64,000 bases of DNA from Pseudomonas pergaminensis (GCF_024112395.2 NZ_CP078013.2:4030001-4094000); one strand, 5' to 3'; counted from the first letter of the stretch, positions 33,721-42,622 are shown. The notes: generated by a model not told the origin, from the sequence alone. Translations and numbers: made by a program.

Positions 33721-34923
33721 TCAGCCTCGCAGCAAGTATTTGAGGGACAGCTCGGGGTCGGCCAGGCTGGCGGGGGCCAGCGACAAGTGTGCGCTGATCA
33801 GGCGCTCGCACAGCTTGATGTCCTTGGCCACGCTGTTGCCTGGCGCCCAGCCGCAGGCACCGTGCAAGCGCTGATCGGCATCCAGGTAGAACAGCAGCAC
33901 GCCACCGCTCGCCAATGGGCGACTGACCGTCAGGGGCGTCATCACACCCACGGTCTGCAAGCCCCAGTCGTACTGGTCGGACCAGAACCCGGGGAGTGCC
34001 TCGAACGGCACGTCGCGACCGAGCAGGTTCAGCGCCGCATGCCGCCCCTGGGCCTCGGCGTTGCGCCAGGTTTCCTGGCGCTGGTAGTCGCCACCCAGGC
34101 GAAACTCGCACACGTCACCGGCGGCATAAATGCCCGGCGCGCTGGTGCGCAGGTGGCTATCGACGCGAATGCCCTGCCCCACTTCCAACCCCGCCGCTGC
34201 GGCCAATTCGGTATTGGGTTGCATGCCGATGCCAACCACCACAAGGTCGCAGGGCAAGCGTTGCCCGTCGACCAGCCACACGGCGTCGGCCTGGATGGAT
34301 TCCAAGGCCACATTCAAGCGCACGTCGACCCCATGCTGACGATGCAGCGCCAGCAGCGCCTCGCTGATGACCGGCGGCAACACCCGCCCCGCCAGGCGCG
34401 GACCGGCTTCGAGCAGTGTCACCTCGCAGCCCAGGCCACGTGCCGTCGCTGCCACTTCCAGGCCGATAAAGCCACCACCGACCACCACCAGCCGCGTACC
34501 TGCCTTCAGCGCACTGCGCAGGGCCAGCGCCTCATCATGGGTGCGCAGGTAAAGCACATGGGCCTGCTCCTGGGGCAAGCGGCGCGCCCGGCCGCCAGTG
34601 GCCAGCAACAGGCCTGCGTACCGCAGCCACTGGCCGTCGGCGAGTTGCAGGCGATGCTGCTGCGGCTGCAACTGCGTCACCGGGTTACCGGCGATATGCT
34701 CGATGCCCAGCTCGGCCAGCCGCGCGCTGTCGCACAGGCTGCAGCCAGCCAGGTCCGCCGTGCCCTGCAACACGCCCTTGGACAGCGGCGGCCGCTCGTA
34801 GGGCAAGTGCGGTTCGTCGCCGATCAGGATCAGGCGCCCGGCATAACCTTCTTCGCGCAAGGTCAGCGCCGCACGGCCACCGGCATGGCCGGCGCCGACG
34901 ATGATCAGGGGGGCGTTCATCAT
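33721..34923 (-). CDS. FAD-dependent ferredoxin reductase (Rieske-system type)
   Basis: 400 aa. N-terminal FAD site IIVGAGHAGGRAALTLRE, NAD site VVVGGGFIGLEVAATARGLG, and the late motif GIYAAGDVCEF, all typical of BphA4/PdR-class reductases that feed electrons to [2Fe-2S] ferredoxins. ATGATG at 34923 overlaps the Rieske stop, so ferredoxin and reductase are translationally coupled. Together they likely serve the desaturase-like enzyme upstream. Confidence 0.92.
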   Translation of the reverse strand: MMNAPLIIVGAGHAGGRAALTLREEGYAGRLILIGDEPHLPYERPPLSKGVLQGTADLAGCSLCDSARLAELGIEHIAGNPVTQLQPQQHRLQLADGQWLRYAGLLLATGGRARRLPQEQAHVLYLRTHDEALALRSALKAGTRLVVVGGGFIGLEVAATARGLGCEVTLLEAGPRLAGRVLPPVISEALLALHRQHGVDVRLNVALESIQADAVWLVDGQRLPCDLVVVGIGMQPNTELAAAAGLEVGQGIRVDSHLRTSAPGIYAAGDVCEFRLGGDYQRQETWRNAEAQGRHAALNLLGRDVPFEALPGFWSDQYDWGLQTVGVMTPLTVSRPLASGGVLLFYLDADQRLHGACGWAPGNSVAKDIKLCERLISAHLSLAPASLADPELSLKYLLRG

Positions 34924-35243
34924 CACGCCGTGACGGCGAGCAATACTCGCCCCGCTTCGACCCGCACCGGGTAGGTCTTGAGGTTGACGCACACCGGCGC
35001 GCCGAGGGCCTTGCCCGAGCGGTAGTCAAAGCGCCCGTTGTGCTTGGGACACTCGATCACATGGTCCATCACCAGGCCGTCGGCCAGGTGGATTTTCTCG
35101 TGCGTGCACAGGCCGGCAGTGGCGAAGAATTCATTCTCGGCCGAGCGATACACCGCGTAGGTGTGCGCGCCGTGGTCGAAGCGCAGCACGTCTTCCTCGT
35201 CTATTTCGCCCACGGCGCAGACGTCGATCCATTGATCGTTCAT
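34923..35243 (-). CDS. Rieske-type [2Fe-2S] ferredoxin
   Basis: 106 aa. Cluster ligands CTH (46-48) and CPKH (65-68), the standard spacing of Rieske ferredoxins such as BphF/CarAc. Soluble electron carrier. Start 35243 has GGAG upstream; a TTG further up is not needed. Between it and the desaturase stop lies a palindromic repeat element. Confidence 0.93.
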   Translation of the reverse strand: MNDQWIDVCAVGEIDEEDVLRFDHGAHTYAVYRSAENEFFATAGLCTHEKIHLADGLVMDHVIECPKHNGRFDYRSGKALGAPVCVNLKTYPVRVEAGRVLLAVTA

Positions 35244-35282
35244 GGTGTTTATCTCCAATTATCTGACGACTTGCCCACCTTG

Positions 35283-35426
35283 TGGTGAGCGAGCTTGTCG
35301 AACCGTCGCACCGTCACGCTGGGCAGCCAAGCAGCCCCAAAATCGGCGGCACAGTTTTGTCTGAAAGAACGCGGTGGGTTTACTGGGGCTGCTGCGCACC
35401 CCAGCGCGAGCAAGCTCGCTCACTAC
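35283..35426. repeat. Long nested palindromic repeat element overlapping the desaturase 3' end
   Basis: Outer arms GTGAGCGAGCTTG (35285-35297) and CAAGCTCGCTCAC (35411-35423), middle arms GCTGGG/CCCAGC, inner arms AGCAGCCCCA (35330-35339) and TGGGGCTGCT (35384-35393). It looks like a REP-related mobile palindrome and contributes the last ~15 codons of the desaturase gene. Confidence 0.75.
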
Positions 35427-36465
35427 AGTGGGTCGGGCGCTGGATGAAGTAGGTCGGGTCGCTGCGCTGCTTCCAGATCGTCGGCAAGATCTCCTTGTAC
35501 GCCTCGAACAGGTTGGCGTACGGCGGCGGGCAGTCGCTGCGGATTTCTTCGTGCAATTGCGCCAGGGCGTGGTAAGGCACCATTGGGTACATGTGGTGTT
35601 CGAGGTGGTAGTTCATGTCCATGTAGATAAAGCGCAGCACGCGGTTCATGTAGATAGTGCGGCAGTTGCTGCGGTGGTCCAGCACGTCTTCCGCCAGGCC
35701 GACGTGCTGGGTAAGGCCGAAGATATAGCCGAGCCAGGCACCGTAGAGGCTCGGCAGACCCATCAGCATCAGCGGCAGCCAGCTGTGCAGGTACAACGCG
35801 GTGCCAATCACCACCGCATAAATACCAACCCAGATCCGTGCCGCGCGAAACACCTTGGGCCATTCGGATTCGGGAATGAAGTCCGCCTCCTGGGCACTCA
35901 CCTTGCCAACGGCATGCCGCGCCACACCGCTGAAGGTTTTCCAGGCCAGAGGCAGGTTGAACAGGCTCAAGAACATCATCAAGAAGCTTGGCGGACGCGG
36001 CTCGACGATCTCCGGGTCGCGGCCGACCACGATGGTGTCGGTGTGGTGACGGGCATGGCTCCAGCGCCATACGTGGGGTTCGAAGATGCACATGAAGCTG
36101 GCGACCTGATAGAGCACGTCGTTCATCCAGCGGGTCTTGAACGCGGTGCCGTGGCCGGTTTCATGCCAGCGCGGGTTGGACGCGGTGCCGTAGAGCACGC
36201 CATAGGCGAGGAAGAACGGCACACAGGCCCAGGTGCCCCAGAACCAGCAGCCACCAACACCGGCGGCAAACAGCGCGCTCACCCAAATAGCGGTGTCGAG
36301 CAGGGCCGGGCTGTCGCGGCGTTGCATCAGTTCTTTCATGCGCTTACGCGAGATCGGGGATTGGTACCAACTGGCCGAGACCAGGCCTTTCTCAAAGGCG
36401 CGGGCGGCTTCGGGGCCGGTGAGGCTGTAGTCGCGACGCGTGATAGGAGCAGTGTGTTCAGGCAT
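35380..36465 (-). CDS. Fatty-acid-desaturase-fold membrane di-iron oxygenase
   Basis: 361 aa with about four membrane helices and the three histidine boxes HETGH (101-105), HARHH (137-141) and HLEHH (287-291), plus His254, that bind the di-iron centre in membrane desaturases and AlkB-like hydroxylases. It uses O2 and electrons, here most likely from the Rieske ferredoxin and FAD reductase downstream. Substrate (lipid or a catabolic compound) is unknown. Residues from about 347 on are encoded by the repeat at 35283-35426. Divergent from a LacI-type regulator. Confidence 0.88.
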   Translation of the reverse strand: MPEHTAPITRRDYSLTGPEAARAFEKGLVSASWYQSPISRKRMKELMQRRDSPALLDTAIWVSALFAAGVGGCWFWGTWACVPFFLAYGVLYGTASNPRWHETGHGTAFKTRWMNDVLYQVASFMCIFEPHVWRWSHARHHTDTIVVGRDPEIVEPRPPSFLMMFLSLFNLPLAWKTFSGVARHAVGKVSAQEADFIPESEWPKVFRAARIWVGIYAVVIGTALYLHSWLPLMLMGLPSLYGAWLGYIFGLTQHVGLAEDVLDHRSNCRTIYMNRVLRFIYMDMNYHLEHHMYPMVPYHALAQLHEEIRSDCPPPYANLFEAYKEILPTIWKQRSDPTYFIQRPTHCSERACSRWGAQQPQ

Positions 36466-36538
36466 TGTTATTGTTCTCCACAAGCGGGTGGTTGCTGGTG
36501 CTATGTGAAACCCACCATAGAGAACGGGTAATTCCCCC

Positions 36539-36609
36539 TCAAGGCCTTGAATCCATTCCCTATCAAGCTATCATCCAGGCCCAGCGGGGCTTGATAGTTT
36601 TCTATCAAG
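36539..36609. promoter_or_regulatory. LacI-type operator region
   Basis: CTTGATAG-TTTT-CTATCAAG (36590-36609) is a perfect palindrome just before lacI; CTATCAAG is repeated at 36560-36567 followed by a second CTATC; and TCAAGGCCTTGA (36539-36550) is a perfect 12-bp palindrome. All lie between the divergent desaturase and lacI genes. Confidence 0.7.
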
Positions 36610-36627
36610 ACGCTCAAGGGGCCTGTC

Positions 36628-37671
36628 ATGAACAACCATAAACGCCCAACCATCGCCACCGTTGCCGCCCATGCGGGGCTCAGCGTGGCCACCGTCGACC
36701 GCGTGTTGAATGCACGCGCGCCGGTCAATCCAGAGACCGCCGAGCAGGTGTTCCAGGCGGCCGAAGCCGTGGGGTATTTCGCGGCGCGGTTGATCGGCCA
36801 GCGTATCCGCGAACGCCGGCCAACCTATCGCTTCGGCATCCTGTTGCTGGCGACCGCCCAGGCGTTCTATGCCAGCCTGGCGCAGGCGATCAGCGCCGCC
36901 GCCGAGCAGCATGCCGGTGCCAACCTGACGTGCCAGTTCGAGTACATCGTCGATCGCACGCCCAGCGCCATTGTCGCGCAGATCGAACAACTGGCCGTGC
37001 AATGCGATGGCCTCGCGGTGGTCAGCTTTGCCCATCCGCTGATCAACGCCTGCCTCAAGCAGATCCGCGAAGCCGGTGTACCCGTGGTTGCCCTGCTCTC
37101 GGATATCCACGAACAGGCCGAAGAACCCTACGTCGGCCAGGACAACCATGTGGTCGGCCGCACCATGGGCTGGCTGCTCGCCCGCACCTGCGGCGCGCGC
37201 AAAGGCAGCGTGGGCATCCTGCTCGGCGGCCATCGGTTTCTCGGCCACCAGGCGCGGGTCGAAGGCCTGCACAGTTACCTGGCCGAGCACGCGCCAGGGC
37301 TTAAGCCGTTGGAGCCGTTGATCAACCTCGACAACTGCGACATCACCGAAGAAGCCACCCTCGACCTGATCAGCCGCCACAGCGAGCTGCGCGGCCTGTG
37401 CGTGGTGGGCGGTGGCGGGGACGGCATCATCAGCGCCCTGGCGCAATTGCCCAAGCGCCCGGCACTGTGTTGCATCTTGCAGGAGTCCACCGAGCTGTCA
37501 CGCCAGGCGTTGCGCGAGGGGGTGATTGATGTGGTGATGGATTCACAGCCACGGCACACGGCGACCGCACTGGTGCAGTTGATGGTGCAATTGCAGGGCG
37601 CTGAGGGGTTCGATCCGGTGCGGCAGCGGGTGTATATACCGCCGCACATTGTCACGTCGGAGAACCTCTAG
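36628..37671 (+). CDS. LacI-family transcriptional regulator
   Basis: 347 aa. HTH and hinge helix IATVAAHAGLSVATVDRVLN at 8-27, then a periplasmic-binding-like sugar domain. Length and motif are standard. It is divergent from the desaturase operon and probably its repressor through the CTATCAAG sites. A sugar-like inducer would fit the TIM-barrel isomerase in the operon. Its end overlaps the convergent rtcA by 4 bp. Confidence 0.92.
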   Translation: MNNHKRPTIATVAAHAGLSVATVDRVLNARAPVNPETAEQVFQAAEAVGYFAARLIGQRIRERRPTYRFGILLLATAQAFYASLAQAISAAAEQHAGANLTCQFEYIVDRTPSAIVAQIEQLAVQCDGLAVVSFAHPLINACLKQIREAGVPVVALLSDIHEQAEEPYVGQDNHVVGRTMGWLLARTCGARKGSVGILLGGHRFLGHQARVEGLHSYLAEHAPGLKPLEPLINLDNCDITEEATLDLISRHSELRGLCVVGGGGDGIISALAQLPKRPALCCILQESTELSRQALREGVIDVVMDSQPRHTATALVQLMVQLQGAEGFDPVRQRVYIPPHIVTSENL

Positions 37672-38693
37672 CGGGCGCGGCACTCGATTTTCAAACCGCC
37701 CTCCTCCAGCACGTGGCTCTCGATCACCACAGGCAGGAAGCGTTGGATCACCTGCATGTTGCTGTGCAGATGGTCGCTCATATGTGGCGTGGTGAAACGA
37801 CCACCGCCAGCCAATGCCATCGGCAACAGCAACTGGTCAGCCAGGTGCTCACCCACCGCCGCGTCGGTCCCCCGCCACTCCATGGCTTGGTCGATGGCCT
37901 GGTCGGCCACGGTCTCGGCACGCACGTTGGCCAGGCCGAACGCGCTGAACACTTCGGTGACGTGCTCGTGGACATACTCCAGCATCAGCACGTTGCCCGG
38001 TCCTTGCGCGGGGTCGACCTCAATCGGGAGCCACTGGCTGTCGTCGAACGACAAGCGCTGGCGCACGCGCTTGAACTCGCGCTCGCTCACCTGAGCAGGC
38101 AACCCGGCGTTCAGCGTTATCGCGCGGGCTTCGAGCAACTTGCCGCGCTGCATCAACTGCAACGGCGCCAGTTCGCCGGGCTGGATATAGACCTCCAGCT
38201 CGCCGCCGCCTGCGGGCACAAACCCATGCCGGTTCAAGCTCAATTCGATACGCGCGCCCATGCGCCGCAACAGCGGGAGCCAGGCACGCTGCAGAAAGTC
38301 CACCGGCGGTGCCAGTGGGTTATGGGTGCCGCCACAGATCGTCACGCGACTGGCCGTGGGGGCGCGCAGCAATGCCGGCAGCAAAGTCTGTAACACCAGG
38401 GTGCAACTGCCGGCCGTGCCGATGGAAAAGCGGTATTCGCCCCCTTGGATCGGACCAGGCTCGAACACCAGGGACTGCGAGCCCAATTGCGCACCGTGCA
38501 CCTGGGCACCACAGACTTGCGCCGCCGCCAGCACAGCGGTCAGGTGTTGACGCATCAAGCCCGGCCGACTGCGCTTGGCGCGAATGTTTTTGATCCGCAG
38601 GGGCCGCCCGGTCACCATCGACAGGCTCAGGCCACTGCGCAGCACCTGGCCACCACCAATGGCCCCATCGAGTTCAATCACGTCCTGTTTCAT
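37668..38693 (-). CDS. rtcA: RNA 3'-terminal phosphate cyclase (RtcA)
   Basis: 341 aa. Start IELDGAIGGGQVLRSGLSLS is the RtcA signature region, followed by KNIRAKRSRPGLMRQHL, and the catalytic-His region MSDHLHSNMQVI near the end. It converts RNA 3'-phosphates to 2',3'-cyclic phosphates with ATP. Start 38693 is preferred since AAGG lies 6 nt upstream. Last gene of rtcB-rlaP-rtcA. Confidence 0.95.
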   Translation of the reverse strand: MKQDVIELDGAIGGGQVLRSGLSLSMVTGRPLRIKNIRAKRSRPGLMRQHLTAVLAAAQVCGAQVHGAQLGSQSLVFEPGPIQGGEYRFSIGTAGSCTLVLQTLLPALLRAPTASRVTICGGTHNPLAPPVDFLQRAWLPLLRRMGARIELSLNRHGFVPAGGGELEVYIQPGELAPLQLMQRGKLLEARAITLNAGLPAQVSEREFKRVRQRLSFDDSQWLPIEVDPAQGPGNVLMLEYVHEHVTEVFSAFGLANVRAETVADQAIDQAMEWRGTDAAVGEHLADQLLLPMALAGGGRFTTPHMSDHLHSNMQVIQRFLPVVIESHVLEEGGLKIECRAR

Positions 38694-38701
38694 CGTCATC
38701 C

Positions 38702-39490
38702 TTAAGCAAAGCGTTTGACCGTATCCCGCAGGTAGTGGTCCAGTTGTCGGGAGTCTGCATGGGTGCGTGGCAACACCGGTGCGCCGCGTTCCAATTCACG
38801 TTGTATGTACGCGTGCAGCGCCGGGCGCCGAGGCCCGTACGCCGCTTCCCCGGCATTGCGTTTCAGCGCCAGCAGGGTCGAGACTTCATCGAGTAATTGC
38901 GCGTCATCCACCGTGCTCAACAAATCAGCGAACGTCATCGGCGGCCGGCCCAGCCCCAGGTCGATCCAGCGCACTGCCAGCAAAGGTCGCAGCACGTAGA
39001 AGTACTTTTTGAACCGCACCGTGTCGCCTTGCAGGTAGCCGCGGAAATTTTTCCGGGCCATCGACAGGTAATGATTGCGCGCCGCCGGCGGGCTGTAGAA
39101 CGTCTCGGCCAGGGCGCGCAGTTGCACGGTGGCGTCGACCTGCTGGCGATACACCAGCGGCGAGTCCAGCCATTCCAGCAACGTGGGGTTGGATTTGCGC
39201 AACAGGCCCAGCGTCTTGCGCAACTCCCAGCCACTCACGTCCAATTCATCATCCAGCGGACGCTCGATGACATCGCGCGGCGCATCCACCTGCATGAACC
39301 AGTCAGGTTTTTCCACGTAGACAAAGCGCACGTCGTAGTCGCTGTCGGTGGAAGCAAACCCCCAGGCCCGGCTGCCGGACTCGCAGGCATACAGCACGCT
39401 GACATTGCGTTCGCGCTCTATGCGCTCCAGCTCCAGCAGCACCCGCGCGCGCATGGCGTCGCTCAATGGGTGGCGTTCATCCTTTTGCAT
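38702..39490 (-). CDS. rlaP: RlaP-type nucleotidyltransferase of the RNA-repair operon
   Basis: 262 aa. Nucleotidyltransferase motif ESGSRAWGFASTDSDYDVRF (G-S then D-x-D) at about 38-57, followed by a helical C-terminal domain with the RlaP motif KNFRGYLQG. RlaP (RNA-ligase-associated polymerase-beta-fold protein) accompanies RNA ligases in many bacteria and is thought to act on RNA ends. Lies between rtcB (13-bp gap) and rtcA (8-bp gap), clearly one operon. Confidence 0.85.
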   Translation of the reverse strand: MQKDERHPLSDAMRARVLLELERIERERNVSVLYACESGSRAWGFASTDSDYDVRFVYVEKPDWFMQVDAPRDVIERPLDDELDVSGWELRKTLGLLRKSNPTLLEWLDSPLVYRQQVDATVQLRALAETFYSPPAARNHYLSMARKNFRGYLQGDTVRFKKYFYVLRPLLAVRWIDLGLGRPPMTFADLLSTVDDAQLLDEVSTLLALKRNAGEAAYGPRRPALHAYIQRELERGAPVLPRTHADSRQLDHYLRDTVKRFA

Positions 39491-39503
39491 CTTGATTCCC
39501 CTC

Positions 39504-40730
39504 TTATCCTTTGACGCACACCACCTGGCGCAAGGTGTGCAGCACTTCCACCAGCTCGCGCTGGGCATGCATAACCTGGTCGATGTCCTTGTAGGCCATC
39601 GGAATTTCGTCGATCACATCGGCATCCTTGCGGCACTCCACATGGGCGGTGGCGCGGATCTGGTCAGCCAGCGTGAACGTATTCTTCGCCTTGGTGCGGC
39701 TCATGGTGCGGCCAGCGCCATGGCTGCAGGAACAGAACGACTCTTCGTTACCCAGCCCACGCACGATGAAGCTTTTAGCGCCCATGGAGCCTGGGATGAT
39801 CCCCAGCTCGCCTTTCTTGGCCGACACTGCGCCTTTACGCGTGACCAGGATTTCTTCGCCGAAGTGCCGCTCTTTCTGCACGTAGTTGTGATGACAGTTC
39901 ACGGCCTCCAGCGCCACTTCAAACGGTTTGCTGATCACCTGGCGCGTGGCCTGGACCACCGCACGCATCATCAACTCACGGTTCTGCCGGGCAAAATCCT
40001 GGGCCCAGCCCACCGCTTCCACATAATCATCGAAGTGCTGGCTGCCCTCTTCGAAATACGCCAGGTCACGGTCCGGCAGGTTGGCCAGGTGTTGGCGCAT
40101 GTCGGCCTGGGCCAGTTGGATAAACAGGTTGCCAATGGCGTTCCCCACGCCACGCGACCCGCTGTGCAACATGAACCAGACGCGGTTGGCTTCATCCAGG
40201 CACACCTCGACGAAGTGGTTGCCGCTACCCAGGGTGCCAAGGTGTTGGCGGTTGTTGCTGCGCTCCAGTTGCGGGTACTTGTCGGTGATCGCCTTGAAGC
40301 GTGGGTGCAACGCCGACCACACCTGATCGGCCTGGGCCGGCACCTGTTCCCACGCGCCTTTGTCGCGACCCTTGCGGCTGTGGGTACGGCCATGGGGCAC
40401 CGCTGCCTCAATGGCGCAACGCAGGCCGTGGAGGTTGTCGGGCAAGTCGCTGGCCATCAACGTCGTACGCGCAGCGATCATGCCGCAGCCGATATCCACG
40501 CCCACTGCCGCCGGGATGATCGCGCCCACGGTGGGGATCACGCTGCCGATGGTCGAGCCCTTGCCCAAATGCACATCCGGCATCACCGCAAGGTGCTTGA
40601 AAATGAACGGCATCTGGGCGGTGTTCATCAGTTGCTTGCGCGCCTCGGGCTCCACAGGCACGCCCTGGGTCCAGAGTTTGATCGGCTTGCCGTTGGCGAC
40701 TTCCAGCAGTTGGTAGGTGTTCTCTTGCAT
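39504..40730 (-). CDS. rtcB: RNA-splicing ligase RtcB
   Basis: 408 aa, the E. coli length. Metal-site motifs VMPDVHLGKG, VGVDIGCGM (Asp79, Cys82), GTLGSGNHFVE, and the guanylylated-His loop CSCSHGAGRTMSR are present. It joins 2',3'-cyclic-phosphate and 5'-OH RNA ends with GTP. First gene of the operon, preceded by a sigma-54 promoter and divergent from rtcR. Confidence 0.97.
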   Translation of the reverse strand: MQENTYQLLEVANGKPIKLWTQGVPVEPEARKQLMNTAQMPFIFKHLAVMPDVHLGKGSTIGSVIPTVGAIIPAAVGVDIGCGMIAARTTLMASDLPDNLHGLRCAIEAAVPHGRTHSRKGRDKGAWEQVPAQADQVWSALHPRFKAITDKYPQLERSNNRQHLGTLGSGNHFVEVCLDEANRVWFMLHSGSRGVGNAIGNLFIQLAQADMRQHLANLPDRDLAYFEEGSQHFDDYVEAVGWAQDFARQNRELMMRAVVQATRQVISKPFEVALEAVNCHHNYVQKERHFGEEILVTRKGAVSAKKGELGIIPGSMGAKSFIVRGLGNEESFCSCSHGAGRTMSRTKAKNTFTLADQIRATAHVECRKDADVIDEIPMAYKDIDQVMHAQRELVEVLHTLRQVVCVKG

Positions 40731-40780
40731 GATCTCGATTCTTTTCTTGAAAGCCGGCAGTGCGGCGTTGGCTGAGAGAT

Positions 40781-40796
40781 AGCAGCGGGCGTGCCA
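40781..40796 (-). promoter_or_regulatory. Sigma-54 promoter of rtcB-rlaP-rtcA
   Basis: Minus strand TGGCACG-CCCG-CTGCT against consensus TGGCACG-N4-TTGCT; GG and GC dinucleotides are exactly 10 bp apart, and it lies about 50 bp before the rtcB ATG. Confidence 0.85.
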
Positions 40797-40943
40797 GGTT
40801 TATTCCTACCGCGACAAAAAATTTTATCTCATTGTTTTATATCGTTATTTTTCATGATGCTGCTGCGTGACGTTAAAAATCGATGACAAGGGCGCTACCG
40901 CGTTCATATCCTTGTATATCGCCACTTATATTTTGGTCTAGTC

Positions 40944-42524
40944 ATGAAACACAAGCGCACGGTCGCCATCGGGTTTATCGGGTCCAAGCTGGACCGCGTT
41001 GGCAAGGGCGCCAACCGCTGGAATCACTGGCGCCCCAGTGTCGGCCTGTGCCAGCAAGAGGACCTGCAGGTCGATCGCCTGGAGCTGATCCACGACATTG
41101 ACGCCCGTGACATCAGCCTGGCCGAGCGGGTATGCGCCGACATCCAGCAGATCTCGCCCACTACCGAGGTGCGCCTGCACCCCATGCCACTGAATGATCC
41201 CTGGGATTTCGAAGAGGTCTACGGCGCGCTGCACGACTTCACCGCCGGCTACACCTTCGACACCGACCGTGAGGACTACCTGGTCCACATCACCACCGGC
41301 ACCCATGTGGCACAGATTTGCTGGTTCCTGCTTACCGAGGCGCGCAACCTGCCGGCGCGCCTGATCCAGACAGCCCCCAGTCGCCGCCGGGACGACACCG
41401 CTCCCGCCACCGGCACCCACACCTTGATCGATCTCGACCTGTCGCGCTACGACCGCATCGCCTCGCGCTTCGCCCACCAACGCCTGGAAGGCCTGGCCTT
41501 CCTCAAGTCCGGGATCGCCACGCGCAACAGTGCGTTCAATGCTTCCATCGAACAGATCGAGCGCGTGGCCGTGCGCTCCACCGCGCCCATGCTGCTGATC
41601 GGCCCCACCGGCGCAGGCAAATCCTTCCTCGCCCGGCGCATTTACGAACTCAAGCGCAGCCGCCACCAGGTGCAGGGGCGCTTTGTCGAAGTCAACTGCG
41701 CCACCTTGCGTGGCGATGGCGCAATGTCGGCTTTGTTCGGGCACACCAAGGGCGCCTTCACCGGCGCGCAAAACGCCCGTGACGGCCTGCTGCGCGCGGC
41801 GGATGGCGGCATGTTGTTCCTTGATGAGATCGGCGAACTGGGCCTGGATGAACAGGCGATGCTGCTCAAGGCCATCGAAGAAAAACGCTTCTACCCCATG
41901 GGTGCCGACCGTGAAGTGGCCAGCGACTTCCTGATCATCGCCGGCACCCACCGCGACCTGCGCGGGCGCGTGGCCGATGGGCTGTTTCGCGAAGACCTGT
42001 ATGCGCGCATCAACCTGTGGACCTTCGACCTGCCAGGCCTGGCAGGACGGCGTCAAGACATCGAACCCAATATCGATTTCGAACTGGAGCGCCACGCCCG
42101 CGAACAAGGTCGTCGCGTGCGTTTCAACCTGGAGGCGCGCCGCCGCTACCTGGCGTTCGCCTGTTCCAGCGAAGCGGCATGGCTCGGCAACTTTCGCGAG
42201 CTGTCGGCGTCCATCACGCGCATGGCCACCCTGGCCGACAGCGGGCGTATCGATGAAGCCCAGGTCGAAGAGGAAATCCAGCGCCTGCGCTACGCCTGGG
42301 GGCTGACCGAAACCCATGCACTGCTGCCGGTCGATCTGGACCTGTTCGACCAGCTGCAACTCAAGGCGGTGATCGACGTGTGCCTGCAATCCGACAGCCT
42401 TTCGGACGCCGGCCGACGACTGTTCGGGGTTTCGCGCCAGGCCAAGGCACAACCCAATGACGCGGACCGCCTGCGAAAGTACCTGGCGCGCTTTGCCATT
42501 GATTGGAAGCAGTTGAAGCCTTAG
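40944..42524 (+). CDS. rtcR: Sigma-54-dependent activator RtcR with CARF domain
   Basis: 526 aa. N-terminal ~185 residues are the RtcR CARF domain (IGFIGSKLDRVGKG, HITTGTHVAQICWFLLTEAR), which binds RNA-end-derived ligands. The AAA+ domain has Walker A GPTGAGKS, GAFTGA and FLDEIGEL. It activates the rtc operon from a sigma-54 promoter. The intergenic AT-rich stretch (40805-40860) could hold its enhancer sites. Confidence 0.96.
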   Translation: MKHKRTVAIGFIGSKLDRVGKGANRWNHWRPSVGLCQQEDLQVDRLELIHDIDARDISLAERVCADIQQISPTTEVRLHPMPLNDPWDFEEVYGALHDFTAGYTFDTDREDYLVHITTGTHVAQICWFLLTEARNLPARLIQTAPSRRRDDTAPATGTHTLIDLDLSRYDRIASRFAHQRLEGLAFLKSGIATRNSAFNASIEQIERVAVRSTAPMLLIGPTGAGKSFLARRIYELKRSRHQVQGRFVEVNCATLRGDGAMSALFGHTKGAFTGAQNARDGLLRAADGGMLFLDEIGELGLDEQAMLLKAIEEKRFYPMGADREVASDFLIIAGTHRDLRGRVADGLFREDLYARINLWTFDLPGLAGRRQDIEPNIDFELERHAREQGRRVRFNLEARRRYLAFACSSEAAWLGNFRELSASITRMATLADSGRIDEAQVEEEIQRLRYAWGLTETHALLPVDLDLFDQLQLKAVIDVCLQSDSLSDAGRRLFGVSRQAKAQPNDADRLRKYLARFAIDWKQLKP

Positions 42525-42622
42525 GCCTGCTATACCGCCAGCTAGCGGGCAGTGAGTGGCATGTGCTGGAGATTGCCAAGACCAGGGTGGAACGCTCTAT
42601 CGAGCGCATGAAACACGTTTAA
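42503..42622 (+). other. Unidentified 39-codon frame after rtcR, probable gene remnant
   Basis: The frame overlaps the rtcR end and reads GLLYRQLAGSEWHVLEIAKT then RVERSIERMKHV and stop. It has no ATG near its beginning and looks like an amphipathic helix at the end of a larger protein. I do not recognise the family. The REPIN starts right after it. Confidence 0.3.

Noticed and set aside
35040..35288. Small plus-strand gene opposite the Rieske gene
   Set aside because: It is antisense to the Rieske ferredoxin whose Cys-His ligands are intact; no independent support.
40944..42452. 504-codon minus-strand frame opposite rtcR
   Set aside because: Antisense shadow; rtcR has the complete CARF-AAA+ motif set.
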